From positions 1,240,001 to 1,304,000 of the forward strand of contig NZ_JAKNTO010000001.1 in assembly GCF_022440845.1 (NCBI RefSeq): DNA of 64,000 nt, written 5' to 3'. The DNA is from Ruminococcus sp. OA3 (GTDB lineage Bacteria; Bacillota; Clostridia; Lachnospirales; Lachnospiraceae). Position numbers and translations under genes: made by a program. Below the pieces are notes generated by a model. That model was not told the origin of the DNA. It saw only the letters and a list, made by a program, of their open reading frames with translations, and did no database searches. This document shows, piece after piece, positions 17,053 to 26,360 of the stretch (within the stretch, counting starts at the first letter, position 1; the number at the start of each line of letters is the position of its first letter).

Positions 17053-18558
17053 ATGAGAAAAAAAATAGTATGCGTATTCCTTGGTCTTGTTATGATGTTG
17101 TCTCAGACTATGACGGTTCTGGCTACAACGGAAGACCAGCTAAGGCAGGAAAAGAACCAGGCGGAAAGCCAGTTGAGCGAAACGAATTCAGTCATTAACA
17201 GCCTGTCTGAGAGACAGACACAGATCCAGTCGGAAATCAATGCAATGGATGCAGACATGGTCGATCTGATGATACAGATCGATGCGGCAAAAACCGACAT
17301 TGCGAATACAGAAGCGGAAATTTCGAATACCGAAACTGATATAACAAATAAAAAAGCAGAGATCGAACAGACGAAAAAAGATTTACAGGATGCAGAGGAT
17401 GACCGCGACAAACAGTATGAGAATATGAAAAAACGTATCCAGTACATATATGAAAACGGCGGTGACGCGGCCTGGGTCAAGATGATCTTTGAGGCTGAGG
17501 ATTTTTCAAAAGTATTGAACCGTGCAGACTATGCACAGAGTCTGCATGATTATGACCGCGATCAGCTGGAGCAGTATGTAGCGGTTGTAAACCAGGTTAC
17601 TGAGTTAAAGAAAAACCTGGAAGCGCAGAAAGCAGAACTGGAAGATCAGAAAGCAGCACTGGAAACACAGAAGGCATCTCTGGAGAGCCAGAAAGCTGAT
17701 CTGGAAGGCCAGCAGGCAGACCTGCAGGCGCGAATCGATGAGAAACAAGCGGCAAGCAGTGATTACGAGAGCCAGATTGCAACTGCACGTCAGCAGGCAG
17801 CTGAAATCAGTGATCTGATCGCACAGCAGGAGGCTGAGCTTAACCGCCTCGCTGAAGAGAGAAGGCGTGCAGAGGAAGAAGCAGCCAGACAGGCAGCAGC
17901 GGAAGAGGCAAGACGTCAGGCAGCGGCTGAAGAAGCCCAGAGACAGCAGCAGTCATCTGAGGATGAATCTTCTTCAGGTTCTGAGGCGGATTCAAATAAT
18001 GGAAATGATTCAGACAATACATCTGACAGCAATGCGAATGACAGTGAAGATACCGGAAGCAATACGGATTCCGACAGCGGTTCTTCCGATAACTATGAAG
18101 CTTCAGGTGATAGCAGCGCTGATTCAGGAAGTTCCTCATCTTCTTCCAGTGATTCCGAAGAATCCCATGAGGAAGACAATGAGCCCAGCTATTCTGCGGG
18201 CAGCTCTTCGGGCAGCGCTATCGTAGCCTATGCTGACCAGTTTGTGGGAAATCCATATGTGTGGGGCGGCAACTCACTGACCAACGGGATCGACTGTTCT
18301 CATTTCGTATGGCAGGTCCTGAAGAACTGTGGTGTTTACAGCGGCGGATATACCACATCAGGAGGCTGGAGAAGCCTCGGACAGCCTGTAGGAAGTTTGT
18401 CTGAAGCAAGAGCCGGCGATGTCATCTGTTATTCTGGTCACGTAGCGATCTATGACGGTAACGGCGGGATCGTAGAGGCGAAGGGCAGCCAGTGGGGTAT
18501 CACACACGACAGAAGTGCGGACTGCAAGACGATTCTTGCGATCAGAAGATTTACATAA
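17053..18558 (+). CDS. Secreted NlpC/P60 peptidoglycan hydrolase with coiled coil (CwlO/PcsB-like)
   Basis: The protein has 501 residues. A Sec signal peptide ends near VLATTE (residue 26). Residues of about 27-290 are a long Gln/Glu/Ala-rich coiled coil, then an Asp/Ser-rich linker to about 385. The C-terminal NlpC/P60 domain has catalytic Cys415 (GIDCSHF) and His463 (SGHVAIYDG), with the substrate-pocket sequence NPYVWGG. The arrangement matches CwlO/PcsB-type endopeptidases, which cleave peptide cross-links during growth or division under FtsEX or WalRK control. No FtsEX genes are adjacent. AAGGAG lies upstream of the start. Confidence 0.9.
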   Translation: MRKKIVCVFLGLVMMLSQTMTVLATTEDQLRQEKNQAESQLSETNSVINSLSERQTQIQSEINAMDADMVDLMIQIDAAKTDIANTEAEISNTETDITNKKAEIEQTKKDLQDAEDDRDKQYENMKKRIQYIYENGGDAAWVKMIFEAEDFSKVLNRADYAQSLHDYDRDQLEQYVAVVNQVTELKKNLEAQKAELEDQKAALETQKASLESQKADLEGQQADLQARIDEKQAASSDYESQIATARQQAAEISDLIAQQEAELNRLAEERRRAEEEAARQAAAEEARRQAAAEEAQRQQQSSEDESSSGSEADSNNGNDSDNTSDSNANDSEDTGSNTDSDSGSSDNYEASGDSSADSGSSSSSSSDSEESHEEDNEPSYSAGSSSGSAIVAYADQFVGNPYVWGGNSLTNGIDCSHFVWQVLKNCGVYSGGYTTSGGWRSLGQPVGSLSEARAGDVICYSGHVAIYDGNGGIVEAKGSQWGITHDRSADCKTILAIRRFT

Positions 18559-18614
18559 TGGTATTTAAAAATATAACATAAACAACCAAAAAGTTGTACT
18601 GAATGGTCAGACTG

Positions 18615-18660
18615 CAGATGGCAGTGAAGTCGAAAAGATTTCACTGCCATCTGTTTTGGA
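18615..18660 (+). terminator. Intrinsic terminator after the NlpC/P60 gene
   Basis: A perfect stem of at least 13 bp (CAGATGGCAGTGAA / TTCACTGCCATCTG) and TTTT follow the hydrolase. It also separates it from the convergent AraC gene. Confidence 0.8.
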
Positions 18661-18761
18661 TTTTGGAAAGCATTTGGCGGAGGATAAATGTTGTCTCTGC
18701 AGCTGATTGGATGACGCCCGGGTCATCAAGGCTTGCCATCTGCATCAGCCTTTATGTGGTT

Positions 18762-19634
18762 TCAGGAAAATCCGCTCATATCAAAGAACTTTTTAAACAT
18801 AACCGGCGTTACGCCGGTTTCTTTTTTGAAAACCGAGATAAAATGCGAGGTGCTTGAAAATCCACACGTCATGGCTATTGTATCGAGAGAAGCAGAGTCT
18901 GAGCTTAGGAGCTCCCGCGCATGCCGTAATCGAACATTGATCAGGTACTGGTGAGGGCTGAAACCAGTATCTTTTTTAAAAATCCGTGAAAAATGGTATC
19001 GGCTCAGGCTGGCATAATCGGCAATGTCATCAACAGTGATCGGTTTGTAAAAATTGTCATTAATATATTGCTGGGCTCGCAGTATATTTTCGTTAGCGTA
19101 TTTTGAACTTGGAATAGCAAGTCCGGCAATCAGATTATACATCAACAGGGACAGTTTTTGATCGCTTGCATTTGGCTGGGCCATCTCCTTTAATATGCTG
19201 TTAAATAGAAACGCCGACTCAGATTTGCCTGTAAAACAGATACCCTGCTGTGTGTGCAGCAGTTCATAGAAGGATTTTGCCAGTGGACCGTTAAAATGAA
19301 AATACTGAAACCGCACTTTGCCGGAAGCCCAGTAATGGTTGGGAATATTTGAATCCAGGTAAATGATGTCCCCCGGGAATGCGGTGAATCTGGAGTTCTC
19401 ATATTCAAAGTTCAGACTCCCCTCCAGAATACGGAAAATAAGATAATTATCAAAAAACTGTTCTTTTTTCTGCCGGTTAATCTCATAAGATGCATCACAT
19501 ACAAATTCTCCTCCCCACGCAAGGCAGAAAAGATTTTGCTTTGCAAAATCTGACGGGGTGTGAAAATATACGCCTTTTTTGGAGACCAGCCCCTTATCAA
19601 AATAGGCGGCTTTTTCTCTGTGTTTTTTATTCAT
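18762..19634 (-). CDS. AraC family regulator of UroD/ABC unit 1
   Basis: The 290 residues combine a cupin-like sugar-sensing N-terminal half with two C-terminal helix-turn-helix motifs (DDIADYASLSRYHFSRIFKK; TIAMTCGFSSTSHFISVFKK). The ATG at 19634 has GTGGAGG a few bases upstream on the minus strand; a start at 19667 would add an unlikely hydrophobic lead. The gene is divergent from a UroD-like gene and an ABC sugar importer. It presumably activates them in response to the imported compound, as is usual for such pairs. Confidence 0.85.
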   Translation of the reverse strand: MNKKHREKAAYFDKGLVSKKGVYFHTPSDFAKQNLFCLAWGGEFVCDASYEINRQKKEQFFDNYLIFRILEGSLNFEYENSRFTAFPGDIIYLDSNIPNHYWASGKVRFQYFHFNGPLAKSFYELLHTQQGICFTGKSESAFLFNSILKEMAQPNASDQKLSLLMYNLIAGLAIPSSKYANENILRAQQYINDNFYKPITVDDIADYASLSRYHFSRIFKKDTGFSPHQYLINVRLRHARELLSSDSASLDTIAMTCGFSSTSHFISVFKKETGVTPVMFKKFFDMSGFS

Positions 19635-19825
19635 AGCTTCCTCCACTTTCAAAAATATAAAGCACAAATTTGATATTAATTAGCATCTTCAAGTAATGAA
19701 TATGGGTTTCTTATATTATACAATATGTTCAATAGAGATGCAAGAAAGCCTTAAAATAAGCAAAAAATGCATGATTATCACTTTGCTGTATAAGAGATAA
19801 TTGCAGGGAACTTGCACCCTTAAAT

Positions 19826-19846
19826 AAGCACATATATGATGTGCTT
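19826..19846 (+). promoter_or_regulatory. Leader hairpin ahead of UroD-like gene 1
   Basis: AAGCACAT-ATATG-ATGTGCTT forms an 8-bp perfect stem 33 bases before the start codon. TTGCAGG flanks it on both sides. It may be an mRNA leader structure or part of a regulator site. Confidence 0.4.
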
Positions 19847-19879
19847 TCATTGCAGGATAAAAGAAAGAGGAGAAAAAGA

Positions 19880-21133
19880 ATGACATCAAGAGAACGTGTA
19901 AAGACATCATTTGCTCATAAGCAGCCGGATAAAATGGCTGTTGACTTCGGAGGGTTTTGCTGCTCGCAGATCAATGCACTTGTGGTAGGGGAATTGAGAA
20001 AATACTACGGATTAAAAGAAGAGCCGGTAAAAATCCTGGATATGGCTACCATGACCGGAATTATTGAACCGGACCTTGCGGATATCATGATGAGTGATGT
20101 GCAGATGCTGGATCCAAGATATGATGCGTTCGGCCATACGAACGATAACTGGAAGGAGTGGTCCTATCAGGGAGAAACCATACTGATACCCGGGGACTGC
20201 GAACTGTCTGATGACGGAAACGGCGGATACTACGTTTACCCGTGCGGAGATACTTCTGTGAAACCGAGCGGACATATGCCGGAAAATGGTTTTTACTTTG
20301 ACAATATCATGAGAACGGAAGAATTTGACGAGGAGGATGCGGATCCTCTCGACAACGCCGAGGACTGCCAGGTGGTATCGGATGAAACCATCTCGTACTA
20401 TAAAGGAGTGATTGAAAAGTATAAGGGCAGCAATAAGGCAGTTACCATTGCTCCGGCATATTTTGCTCTGGGCGATGCCGCCAATATTCCGGGCCCGAAT
20501 ATCAAAGATCCAAAGGGTATCCGCAGTCTATCGGAATGGTACATGGCGCCGCTGTTATACCCGGATTATGTGCACGCGGTGTTTGAAGAACAGGTAAACC
20601 GTTCCATCAAAAGCTTTGAAAAATGTTATGACGCATTTGGAAATGATATCGACGTGATGTACATATGTGGGACGGACTTTGGAACACAGAGAGGACCGTT
20701 TGTAAACCCGGATGTATTCAAAGAGTTTTACCTTCCGTATTACAAAAAAATGAACGGATGGATTCACGAGCATACGGAATGGAAGACTCTGAAACACAGC
20801 TGCGGCGGTATCTTCCCGATACTCCCGCTGCTGATCGAAAGCGGCTTTGATGCAGTCAATCCGGTTCAGTGCTCCGCAGCGGGGATGGATCCGCAGGCAT
20901 TAAAGGACACCTACGGCAAAGATATCCTCTTCTGGGGCGGCGGTGTTGATACCCAGCAGATTCTGCCGTTTGGGACACCTAAACAAGTGAAGGAGCAGGT
21001 GAAAGAACGGTGTGAGATATTTTCAAAAGACGGAGGCTACATCTTTAATACGATCCATATTATACAGGCGAAAACACCGGTGGAGAATATAGCAGCCATG
21101 CTGGATACTGTGAGAGAGTTTAATGGCGACTGA
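19880..21133 (+). CDS. UroD/MtaA-fold protein 1, possible methyltransferase
   Basis: The protein has 417 residues of the URO-D superfamily (PF01208). It lacks the N-terminal arginine-rich motif of true uroporphyrinogen decarboxylase and starts TSRERVKTSFAHKQPDK, like the methyltransferase-type branch. The putative metal motif is H306-S-C308-G-G, followed by WGGGVDTQQ. Where MtaA has a third cysteine ligand in APGCG, this protein has NTIHIIQ. The in-frame start at 19841 has no ribosome site; GAGGAG precedes the ATG at 19880. It leads an operon with an ATPase, permease and binding protein. Its substrate is unknown, and no corrinoid protein is nearby. Confidence 0.8.
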   Translation: MTSRERVKTSFAHKQPDKMAVDFGGFCCSQINALVVGELRKYYGLKEEPVKILDMATMTGIIEPDLADIMMSDVQMLDPRYDAFGHTNDNWKEWSYQGETILIPGDCELSDDGNGGYYVYPCGDTSVKPSGHMPENGFYFDNIMRTEEFDEEDADPLDNAEDCQVVSDETISYYKGVIEKYKGSNKAVTIAPAYFALGDAANIPGPNIKDPKGIRSLSEWYMAPLLYPDYVHAVFEEQVNRSIKSFEKCYDAFGNDIDVMYICGTDFGTQRGPFVNPDVFKEFYLPYYKKMNGWIHEHTEWKTLKHSCGGIFPILPLLIESGFDAVNPVQCSAAGMDPQALKDTYGKDILFWGGGVDTQQILPFGTPKQVKEQVKERCEIFSKDGGYIFNTIHIIQAKTPVENIAAMLDTVREFNGD

Positions 21134-21171
21134 TATTTTCCTGTAGAGAAGGTAAGAGAAGGAGAAGAGGT

Positions 21172-22701
21172 ATGGGAGAAAGCAGAGGAGAATGTATTCT
21201 TGAGATGCGGGATATTACCGTAGAATTTCCGGGGGTACTTGCACTCAACAAAGCCAGATTTGATGCCCGGCGCGGTGAAGTACATGTACTTCTGGGTGAG
21301 AATGGAGCCGGTAAATCAACGATTATGAAGGTTTTGGCTGGTGTTAATACAAAGTATACCGGATCCGTGACGCTCAAAGGAGAAGACATCGTATGTGCGA
21401 GCATCGATGAACAGCGTGCGCGCGGAGTCAGCATCATTTTTCAGGAAATGAACCTGTTAAAGAACCTGACGGTTGCGGAAAATATCTTCATGGGAAGACA
21501 GCCGAGAACAAAATCGGGAAATGTTGACTGGCGTACGATGAACCGGACGGCCAGAGACCTGTTGGATTCGATCAACGCAGACATATCGGAAAAAACTCTG
21601 GTGTCGAAACTAAGTGTAGGACAGATGCAGCTGGTAGAGATCGCAAAGGCGTTATCTTTCGAGTCAGACATTATTATCATGGATGAGCCGACGTCGGCAC
21701 TGACGGAAAAAGAAGTGGACTCACTGTTTGAGATCATAAGTACGTTGAAAAAGCAGAAAAAGGCGATTGTGTATATATCTCACAGGCTGGAAGAAATCAT
21801 GAAAATCGGTGATCGAGTGACCATATTCAGGGATGGAGAGTATATCAATACCCTGAATGTAAAAGAAATCACGATTGACGAGATGGTCACTCAGATGGTC
21901 GGAAGGGAAATGACAGATTACTACCCAAAAGTTGAGGTGAATCCTGGAGATGTGCTGTTGGAGGCAAAAAATATTGTTCAGGGCAGGATATTAAAAAATG
22001 TATCTTTCCAGGCGCGTGCAGGTCAGATTACCGGATTTTACGGTCTGATGGGCGCCGGTCGTACAGAATTAATGCGTGCTGTGTTTGGCGCTGATCCGTT
22101 TGACAGTGGAGAAGTACTGATCAAAGGTAAGAAACAAAATATCAAAAGCTGTGAAGAGGCTAAAAAATGTGGAATTGCACTGTTGACCGAAGACCGAAAA
22201 AACCAGGGATTAATTCTGGAGTTTGATCTTAACACAAATATTTCACTCGCGAACCTGGACACAACCATGGGAAAATTTGGCATTGATGCAAAAAAAGAGA
22301 CGGAAAACAACCAAAAACTCACGGAATCTATTCGGGTAAAAACGCCGAGTCTGAGACAAAAGGCCAAGAACCTGAGCGGAGGTAACCAGCAGAAAGTGGT
22401 TATCTGTAAATGGCTGAATACGAACTCTGATATTATCATATTTGATGAACCGACCCGTGGCATTGACGTGGGTGCCAAGGTGGAAATCTACCGCATTATG
22501 AATGAATTAAAGAAGTCCGGTAAGGCAGTTATAGTGGTATCTTCGGAGCTGACGGAGTGTATGGGAATCAGCGACAGAATCTATATTATGCATGAAGGTG
22601 AGATGACAGGTGTGCTGGAGCCGTCGGATATGGAAGGTCTGACAGAGGATACTGTGATCAAGTACGCAACCGGTGCGAATAAACAACAGGAGGAGATGTG
22701 A
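21172..22701 (+). CDS. Sugar ABC transporter ATP-binding protein, RbsA/MglA type
   Basis: There are two ABC domains in 509 residues. Domain 1 has GENGAGKST, LSVGQMQLVE and IMDEPTSAL. Domain 2 has GLMGAGRTE, TEDRKNQG, LSGGNQQK and FDEPTRGID. All catalytic motifs are intact. It begins 38 bases after UroD-like gene 1 with AGAAGAGG before the ATG, and its end overlaps the region before the permease start. It energises uptake of the compound bound by the lipoprotein at 23708. Confidence 0.92.
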   Translation: MGESRGECILEMRDITVEFPGVLALNKARFDARRGEVHVLLGENGAGKSTIMKVLAGVNTKYTGSVTLKGEDIVCASIDEQRARGVSIIFQEMNLLKNLTVAENIFMGRQPRTKSGNVDWRTMNRTARDLLDSINADISEKTLVSKLSVGQMQLVEIAKALSFESDIIIMDEPTSALTEKEVDSLFEIISTLKKQKKAIVYISHRLEEIMKIGDRVTIFRDGEYINTLNVKEITIDEMVTQMVGREMTDYYPKVEVNPGDVLLEAKNIVQGRILKNVSFQARAGQITGFYGLMGAGRTELMRAVFGADPFDSGEVLIKGKKQNIKSCEEAKKCGIALLTEDRKNQGLILEFDLNTNISLANLDTTMGKFGIDAKKETENNQKLTESIRVKTPSLRQKAKNLSGGNQQKVVICKWLNTNSDIIIFDEPTRGIDVGAKVEIYRIMNELKKSGKAVIVVSSELTECMGISDRIYIMHEGEMTGVLEPSDMEGLTEDTVIKYATGANKQQEEM

Positions 22702-22703
22702 AA

Positions 22704-23648
22704 ATGAAGGGGAAAAAGATTGATTTAAGTAATATGACGACGCTGTTGGTACTGTTGGTATTGTGTGTCTTACTGGCAATAATGTCTCCTGTGTTTCTGA
22801 CCGGCGGGAACCTGATTAATATCATGCAGCAGATCACTGTTAATGGAGTTCTTGCAGTTGGTATTTCCATTGTAATCTTTACCGGTGGGATTGATATATC
22901 AGTAGGCTCTATTCTTGCGCTGGTAGGTATTGTTATGGGTAAGCTTATGGTAGACATGGGGATCAGCCCACTGATTGCAATGCCGGTCGGTATCCTGGTT
23001 GGCGCTGCATGCGGAACCTTTAACGGACTGATGATCGCAAAATATAAACTGCAGCCTATGATTGCCACGCTCGGTATGATGAGTATGGCACGCGGTGCCG
23101 CCCTTACGATTGCAAATGGAAAAACAATCACAGGGTACAGCACGGGATTCCGCTGGATTGGTTCAGGCATGATTCCCGGAACAAAGATTCCAGTCCAGAT
23201 CGTTTTCATGCTGATCCTCTATGCGGTTGTGTTTTATCTTATGAAGTACCGTAAGTTTGGCCGCTATATCTATGCGATCGGCGGAAATGAAGAGGCAACA
23301 AGGCTTTCCGGTATCAACGTGACAAAGTATAAAATGCTTGCCTACACGGTAAGTGGCATTACGTGTGCATTGGCTTCCATTATTCTGGTTTCAAAACTGA
23401 ATTCCGCGCAGTCAAGTGCCGGAGAAGGTTACGAAATGGATGCAATCGCTTCCGCGGTTATCGGCGGTGCCAGCCTGACGGGTGGATTTGGAAGTATCTG
23501 GGGAACTTTGATGGGTGCAGTGATCATCGGTGTGATCCGCAATGGACTGAATCTTTTGAATGTATCTTCGTATTTACAGCAGCTGATTCTGGGTGCAATC
23601 ATTATTGCAGCAGTATTGTTTGACTCTTATAAAAACCGTAAGAAATAA
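22704..23648 (+). CDS. Sugar ABC transporter permease, RbsC type
   Basis: The protein has 314 residues and many membrane spans, with FTGGIDISVGS and the cytoplasmic loop GRYIYAIGGNEEATRLSGI typical of CUT2 permeases. GTG 22698 overlaps the ATPase stop and is only 4 bases from AGGAGG, while ATG 22704 is 10 bases away (7 from GGAGA). The ATG is taken; the difference is two residues. It works with the ATPase at 21172 and the lipoprotein at 23708. Confidence 0.9.
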   Translation: MKGKKIDLSNMTTLLVLLVLCVLLAIMSPVFLTGGNLINIMQQITVNGVLAVGISIVIFTGGIDISVGSILALVGIVMGKLMVDMGISPLIAMPVGILVGAACGTFNGLMIAKYKLQPMIATLGMMSMARGAALTIANGKTITGYSTGFRWIGSGMIPGTKIPVQIVFMLILYAVVFYLMKYRKFGRYIYAIGGNEEATRLSGINVTKYKMLAYTVSGITCALASIILVSKLNSAQSSAGEGYEMDAIASAVIGGASLTGGFGSIWGTLMGAVIIGVIRNGLNLLNVSSYLQQLILGAIIIAAVLFDSYKNRKK

Positions 23649-23707
23649 TCATCTGATGATATAACGTTAAGGTTATATAAATATCAAACACGAAAAGGAG
23701 AAGAAAA

Positions 23708-24691
23708 ATGAAGAAGAAGGTAGTTTCAATCTTAATGGCGGCAGCAATGGTATTGTCACTCGCAGCGTGCAAAGGACAGAGTGACCAGGCGAAAACAGAA
23801 GAGACAGCGAAAACAGAAGATGCAAAATCAAAAGATTCCGGTGACGTGAAGATTGCCTATATCGTTAAGGCGATGAGTGACCAGTTCTGGATCGATATGA
23901 AAGAAGGCGCAGACAAAGCCGCAGAGGAACTTGGCGTTGTTGTAGATTTCCAGGCTCCGGAAAAAGAGACAGATGTAGAGGTTCAGATTCAATATGTAGA
24001 GAATGCGATCACCAGCGGTTATGATGCGATTGTTTTATCAGCAGCAGATTCTAAAGCGCTGAATCCATCGATCGTTAAAGCAAATGACGCCAAAATTCCT
24101 GTCATACTGGTGAATGACACCATTGATATGGAGGCGTTGGAAGCAGACGGCGGAAAAGTTGCAACATACGTAGGAATTGACCAATACGAGGCAGCTGCAC
24201 TGGCGGGAAGCTATGCAGTTGAAAATGTGAAAAGCGGTAAAGTCGCGCTGTTGGAAGGAATTGCAGGTGTTGACGCTTTGGATCAGAGACTGGCAGGATT
24301 TAAGGATAAAATCGAAGAGTCCGGAGACTTTGAGATCGTTGCATCTCAGACTGCAAACTGTGACAGGAATGAAGCGTTCAATGTTGTTCAGAACATCCTT
24401 ACATCGAACCCGGATGTGAATGTCATCTGGGCGGTCAATGCAGAGATGGGGCAGGGAGCAATCCAGGCGATTGAACAGTCCGGAAAATCTGGAATCTCCG
24501 TATTCGACTTTGATGCATCTGATGATGATATGGAAACAATTGAGAATGGGACTCTGGTAGGTTCCGTGGCTCAGTACCCTGACCTGCAGGCAAAAGCTGC
24601 AATCCAGGCATGCCTGGACGTATTGGATGGAAAAACATTAGAGGAGCATACAGTTACAAAGGCAGAACTGATCACAAAAGATAATATATAA
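23708..24691 (+). CDS. Sugar-binding lipoprotein (CUT2)
   Basis: The protein has 327 residues with lipobox LAAC near residue 20, then a Lys/Glu-rich linker and a Peripla_BP_4 fold (VKIAYIVKAMSDQFW at its start, VNDTIDMEA in the hinge region). AAAAGGAGAAG precedes the ATG. It follows the permease and ends the operon at the terminator near 24740. A decayed relative starts at 25823 with the same NDTID element. Confidence 0.88.
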   Translation: MKKKVVSILMAAAMVLSLAACKGQSDQAKTEETAKTEDAKSKDSGDVKIAYIVKAMSDQFWIDMKEGADKAAEELGVVVDFQAPEKETDVEVQIQYVENAITSGYDAIVLSAADSKALNPSIVKANDAKIPVILVNDTIDMEALEADGGKVATYVGIDQYEAAALAGSYAVENVKSGKVALLEGIAGVDALDQRLAGFKDKIEESGDFEIVASQTANCDRNEAFNVVQNILTSNPDVNVIWAVNAEMGQGAIQAIEQSGKSGISVFDFDASDDDMETIENGTLVGSVAQYPDLQAKAAIQACLDVLDGKTLEEHTVTKAELITKDNI

Positions 24692-24739
24692 GTTAACATG
24701 TTAAATTTTTATTTTTGACTCAACCTCTCTCAAATCATA

Positions 24740-24803
24740 CCCCCCGTTTGTATACCGTGCCTGAGCGGCATTGGATTTTCAAACGGGGGGATTTTTGATT
24801 TGT
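24740..24803. terminator. Bidirectional terminator
   Basis: An 11-bp perfect stem, CCCCCCGTTTG / CAAACGGGGGG, is extended outward by AAATCA / TGATTT and followed by ATTTTTGATTT. It lies between the convergent lipoprotein and AraC genes. Confidence 0.8.
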
Positions 24804-24845
24804 GACATGCCGGAAAGTTTTAGATTCTTGAAAACATTAAGGGGA

Positions 24846-25682
24846 TCAACGCATTAACTTCCGAAACATCTGCGGAGAACAGCCGATTTTATCTTTAAAA
24901 AGATTCGTAAAGCCATTACTATTGTGGTAGCCTACGCTGGCTGTGATTTCACGGATGGTCATATCAGTGCGTATTAATAAAACCTTTGCGTGGTCAAGCT
25001 TTGCCATGGTGGCGTATTCTATTGGCGTATAGCCAGTCTGTGATTTGAAATATCTGGTAAAGTAATATTCACTTGAATTAGCGACTTCAGCTAAATTCTT
25101 CAAAGATATCTTTTTGTCAATATGATCTCGAATATAATGAATTGTCTTTTCGACCGGCGTCTCACTATGCGGTTCGTATGCAGCGTTTTCGTGCAGATAT
25201 CGGATCAATTTGTAAACACGCATGGAGGTGTCGATCATATGCTCTATTTCACCATTTTCATAAAATTTTACAGTATTGTAAATAAGATTGTAAATCAATA
25301 TATTGTTGGAACCACGGATAAGAGGTCCTCTGACCTGAAGCAGATGCTGGCAGATTTCATGAGAATTGGAGCCGTCAAAGTGCATATATACAAATTCTAA
25401 TCCATCTGCCGCATGATAATAATGAGGCTCCCGGCAGTCCAGGAGGACAACATCGCCTTTCACGGCATTATAAGAGTGATTTCGATACTGGACGTGAAGA
25501 CATCCCTGGCATACGTAGACAACGAGCAAAGCAAAATAGTAATCCCGTTCCATAAAGTACTTTGCGGTGCAGAAATAATGACCACACCAGGGAATATAAA
25601 AATATAATTTTTCAGCAATTGCTGACGGGGTAAAGGAAAAACAAGTTGATTGAGATAAAACACCGGGGTCAATGCTTTTCAT
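24846..25682 (-). CDS. AraC family regulator of UroD unit 2
   Basis: The 278 residues have a cupin-like N-terminal domain with the typical GDVVLLDCREPHYYH strand and C-terminal tandem helix-turn-helix motifs (LAEVANSSEYYFTRYFKSQTG; ITASVGYHNSNGFTNLFKD). AAGGAGG lies before the ATG on the minus strand. Upstream, on the other strand, are two identical 11-bp direct repeats 21 bp apart, a decayed binding protein and a UroD-like gene, which are the likely targets. Confidence 0.86.
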   Translation of the reverse strand: MKSIDPGVLSQSTCFSFTPSAIAEKLYFYIPWCGHYFCTAKYFMERDYYFALLVVYVCQGCLHVQYRNHSYNAVKGDVVLLDCREPHYYHAADGLEFVYMHFDGSNSHEICQHLLQVRGPLIRGSNNILIYNLIYNTVKFYENGEIEHMIDTSMRVYKLIRYLHENAAYEPHSETPVEKTIHYIRDHIDKKISLKNLAEVANSSEYYFTRYFKSQTGYTPIEYATMAKLDHAKVLLIRTDMTIREITASVGYHNSNGFTNLFKDKIGCSPQMFRKLMR

Positions 25683-25778
25683 GAGATTCGCCTCCTTATA
25701 AAAATATTGTTGCGTATAAAATCATTCTGTATTCCCATTATAAAAGGAATTATACAATTCAACTACAAAGCTGCGATG

Positions 25779-25810
25779 TTGGGCAATATTAATGAGAGGT
25801 TGGGCAATAT
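25779..25810 (+). promoter_or_regulatory. Direct repeats, candidate AraC-type binding sites
   Basis: TTGGGCAATAT occurs at 25779-25789 and 25800-25810, a 21-bp period or two helical turns on one face. This is the layout of AraC-family half-sites. It lies upstream of the AraC gene on one strand and of the pseudogene and UroD-like gene 2 on the other. Confidence 0.6.
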
Positions 25811-25822
25811 GATTTATAGAAA

Positions 25823-26323
25823 AATGACACGATCGACGAAGAAGCTGCAAAGGCTCAGGGGGTGGAATATGTGACGTACATAGGCACGGATAATTACCAG
25901 GGTGGTGTTGTAGGCGGTGAGTTCATCAATGAAAAATACCCGGACGGCGCAAAAATCTGCATATTGAGCGGAACCGTCGGAAACCCCGCAGGGGATGCGC
26001 GTATTGACGGCTTTGTGGAGGCGATTTCTGCAAATCCAAAGCTGGAAGTGGTATCCAATCAGCCGACTGACTGGTCAAGAGATCAGGGGTACAGCGTCAT
26101 GCAGAATGTATTGACTGCAAATCCGGATATTGACGCGGTATACTGTGCGGCAGACCTTATAGCGTTAGGTGCAGCGGAAGAAGGCTCCTGTGTGATCGGT
26201 TCTGTGGCACAGTTTCCGGCAGATATGTCCAAAGAGGCAATTGATGCCTGCATTACCGTTCTGGAAGGCGGAACCGTGGAGCATGAAATCAACACGGATG
26301 TAAAAGTTTTGCCGGAACAGTAA
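25823..26323 (+). pseudogene. Decayed sugar-binding protein gene
   Basis: The frame begins inside a Peripla_BP_4 protein at NDTIDEEAA, matching the hinge of the lipoprotein at 23708; the signal peptide and roughly the first 120 residues are missing. A second lesion joins LIALGAAE directly to EGSCVIGSVAQF, deleting about 40 residues in frame. The C-terminal end is intact. A GTG/ATG-started protein from 25862 would not be exported. It lies between the AraC sites and UroD-like gene 2, so the unit has lost its own importer. Confidence 0.8.
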
Positions 26324-26360
26324 TTTATTGAAATATTTAAACGAGTGAGAGGAGATCACA

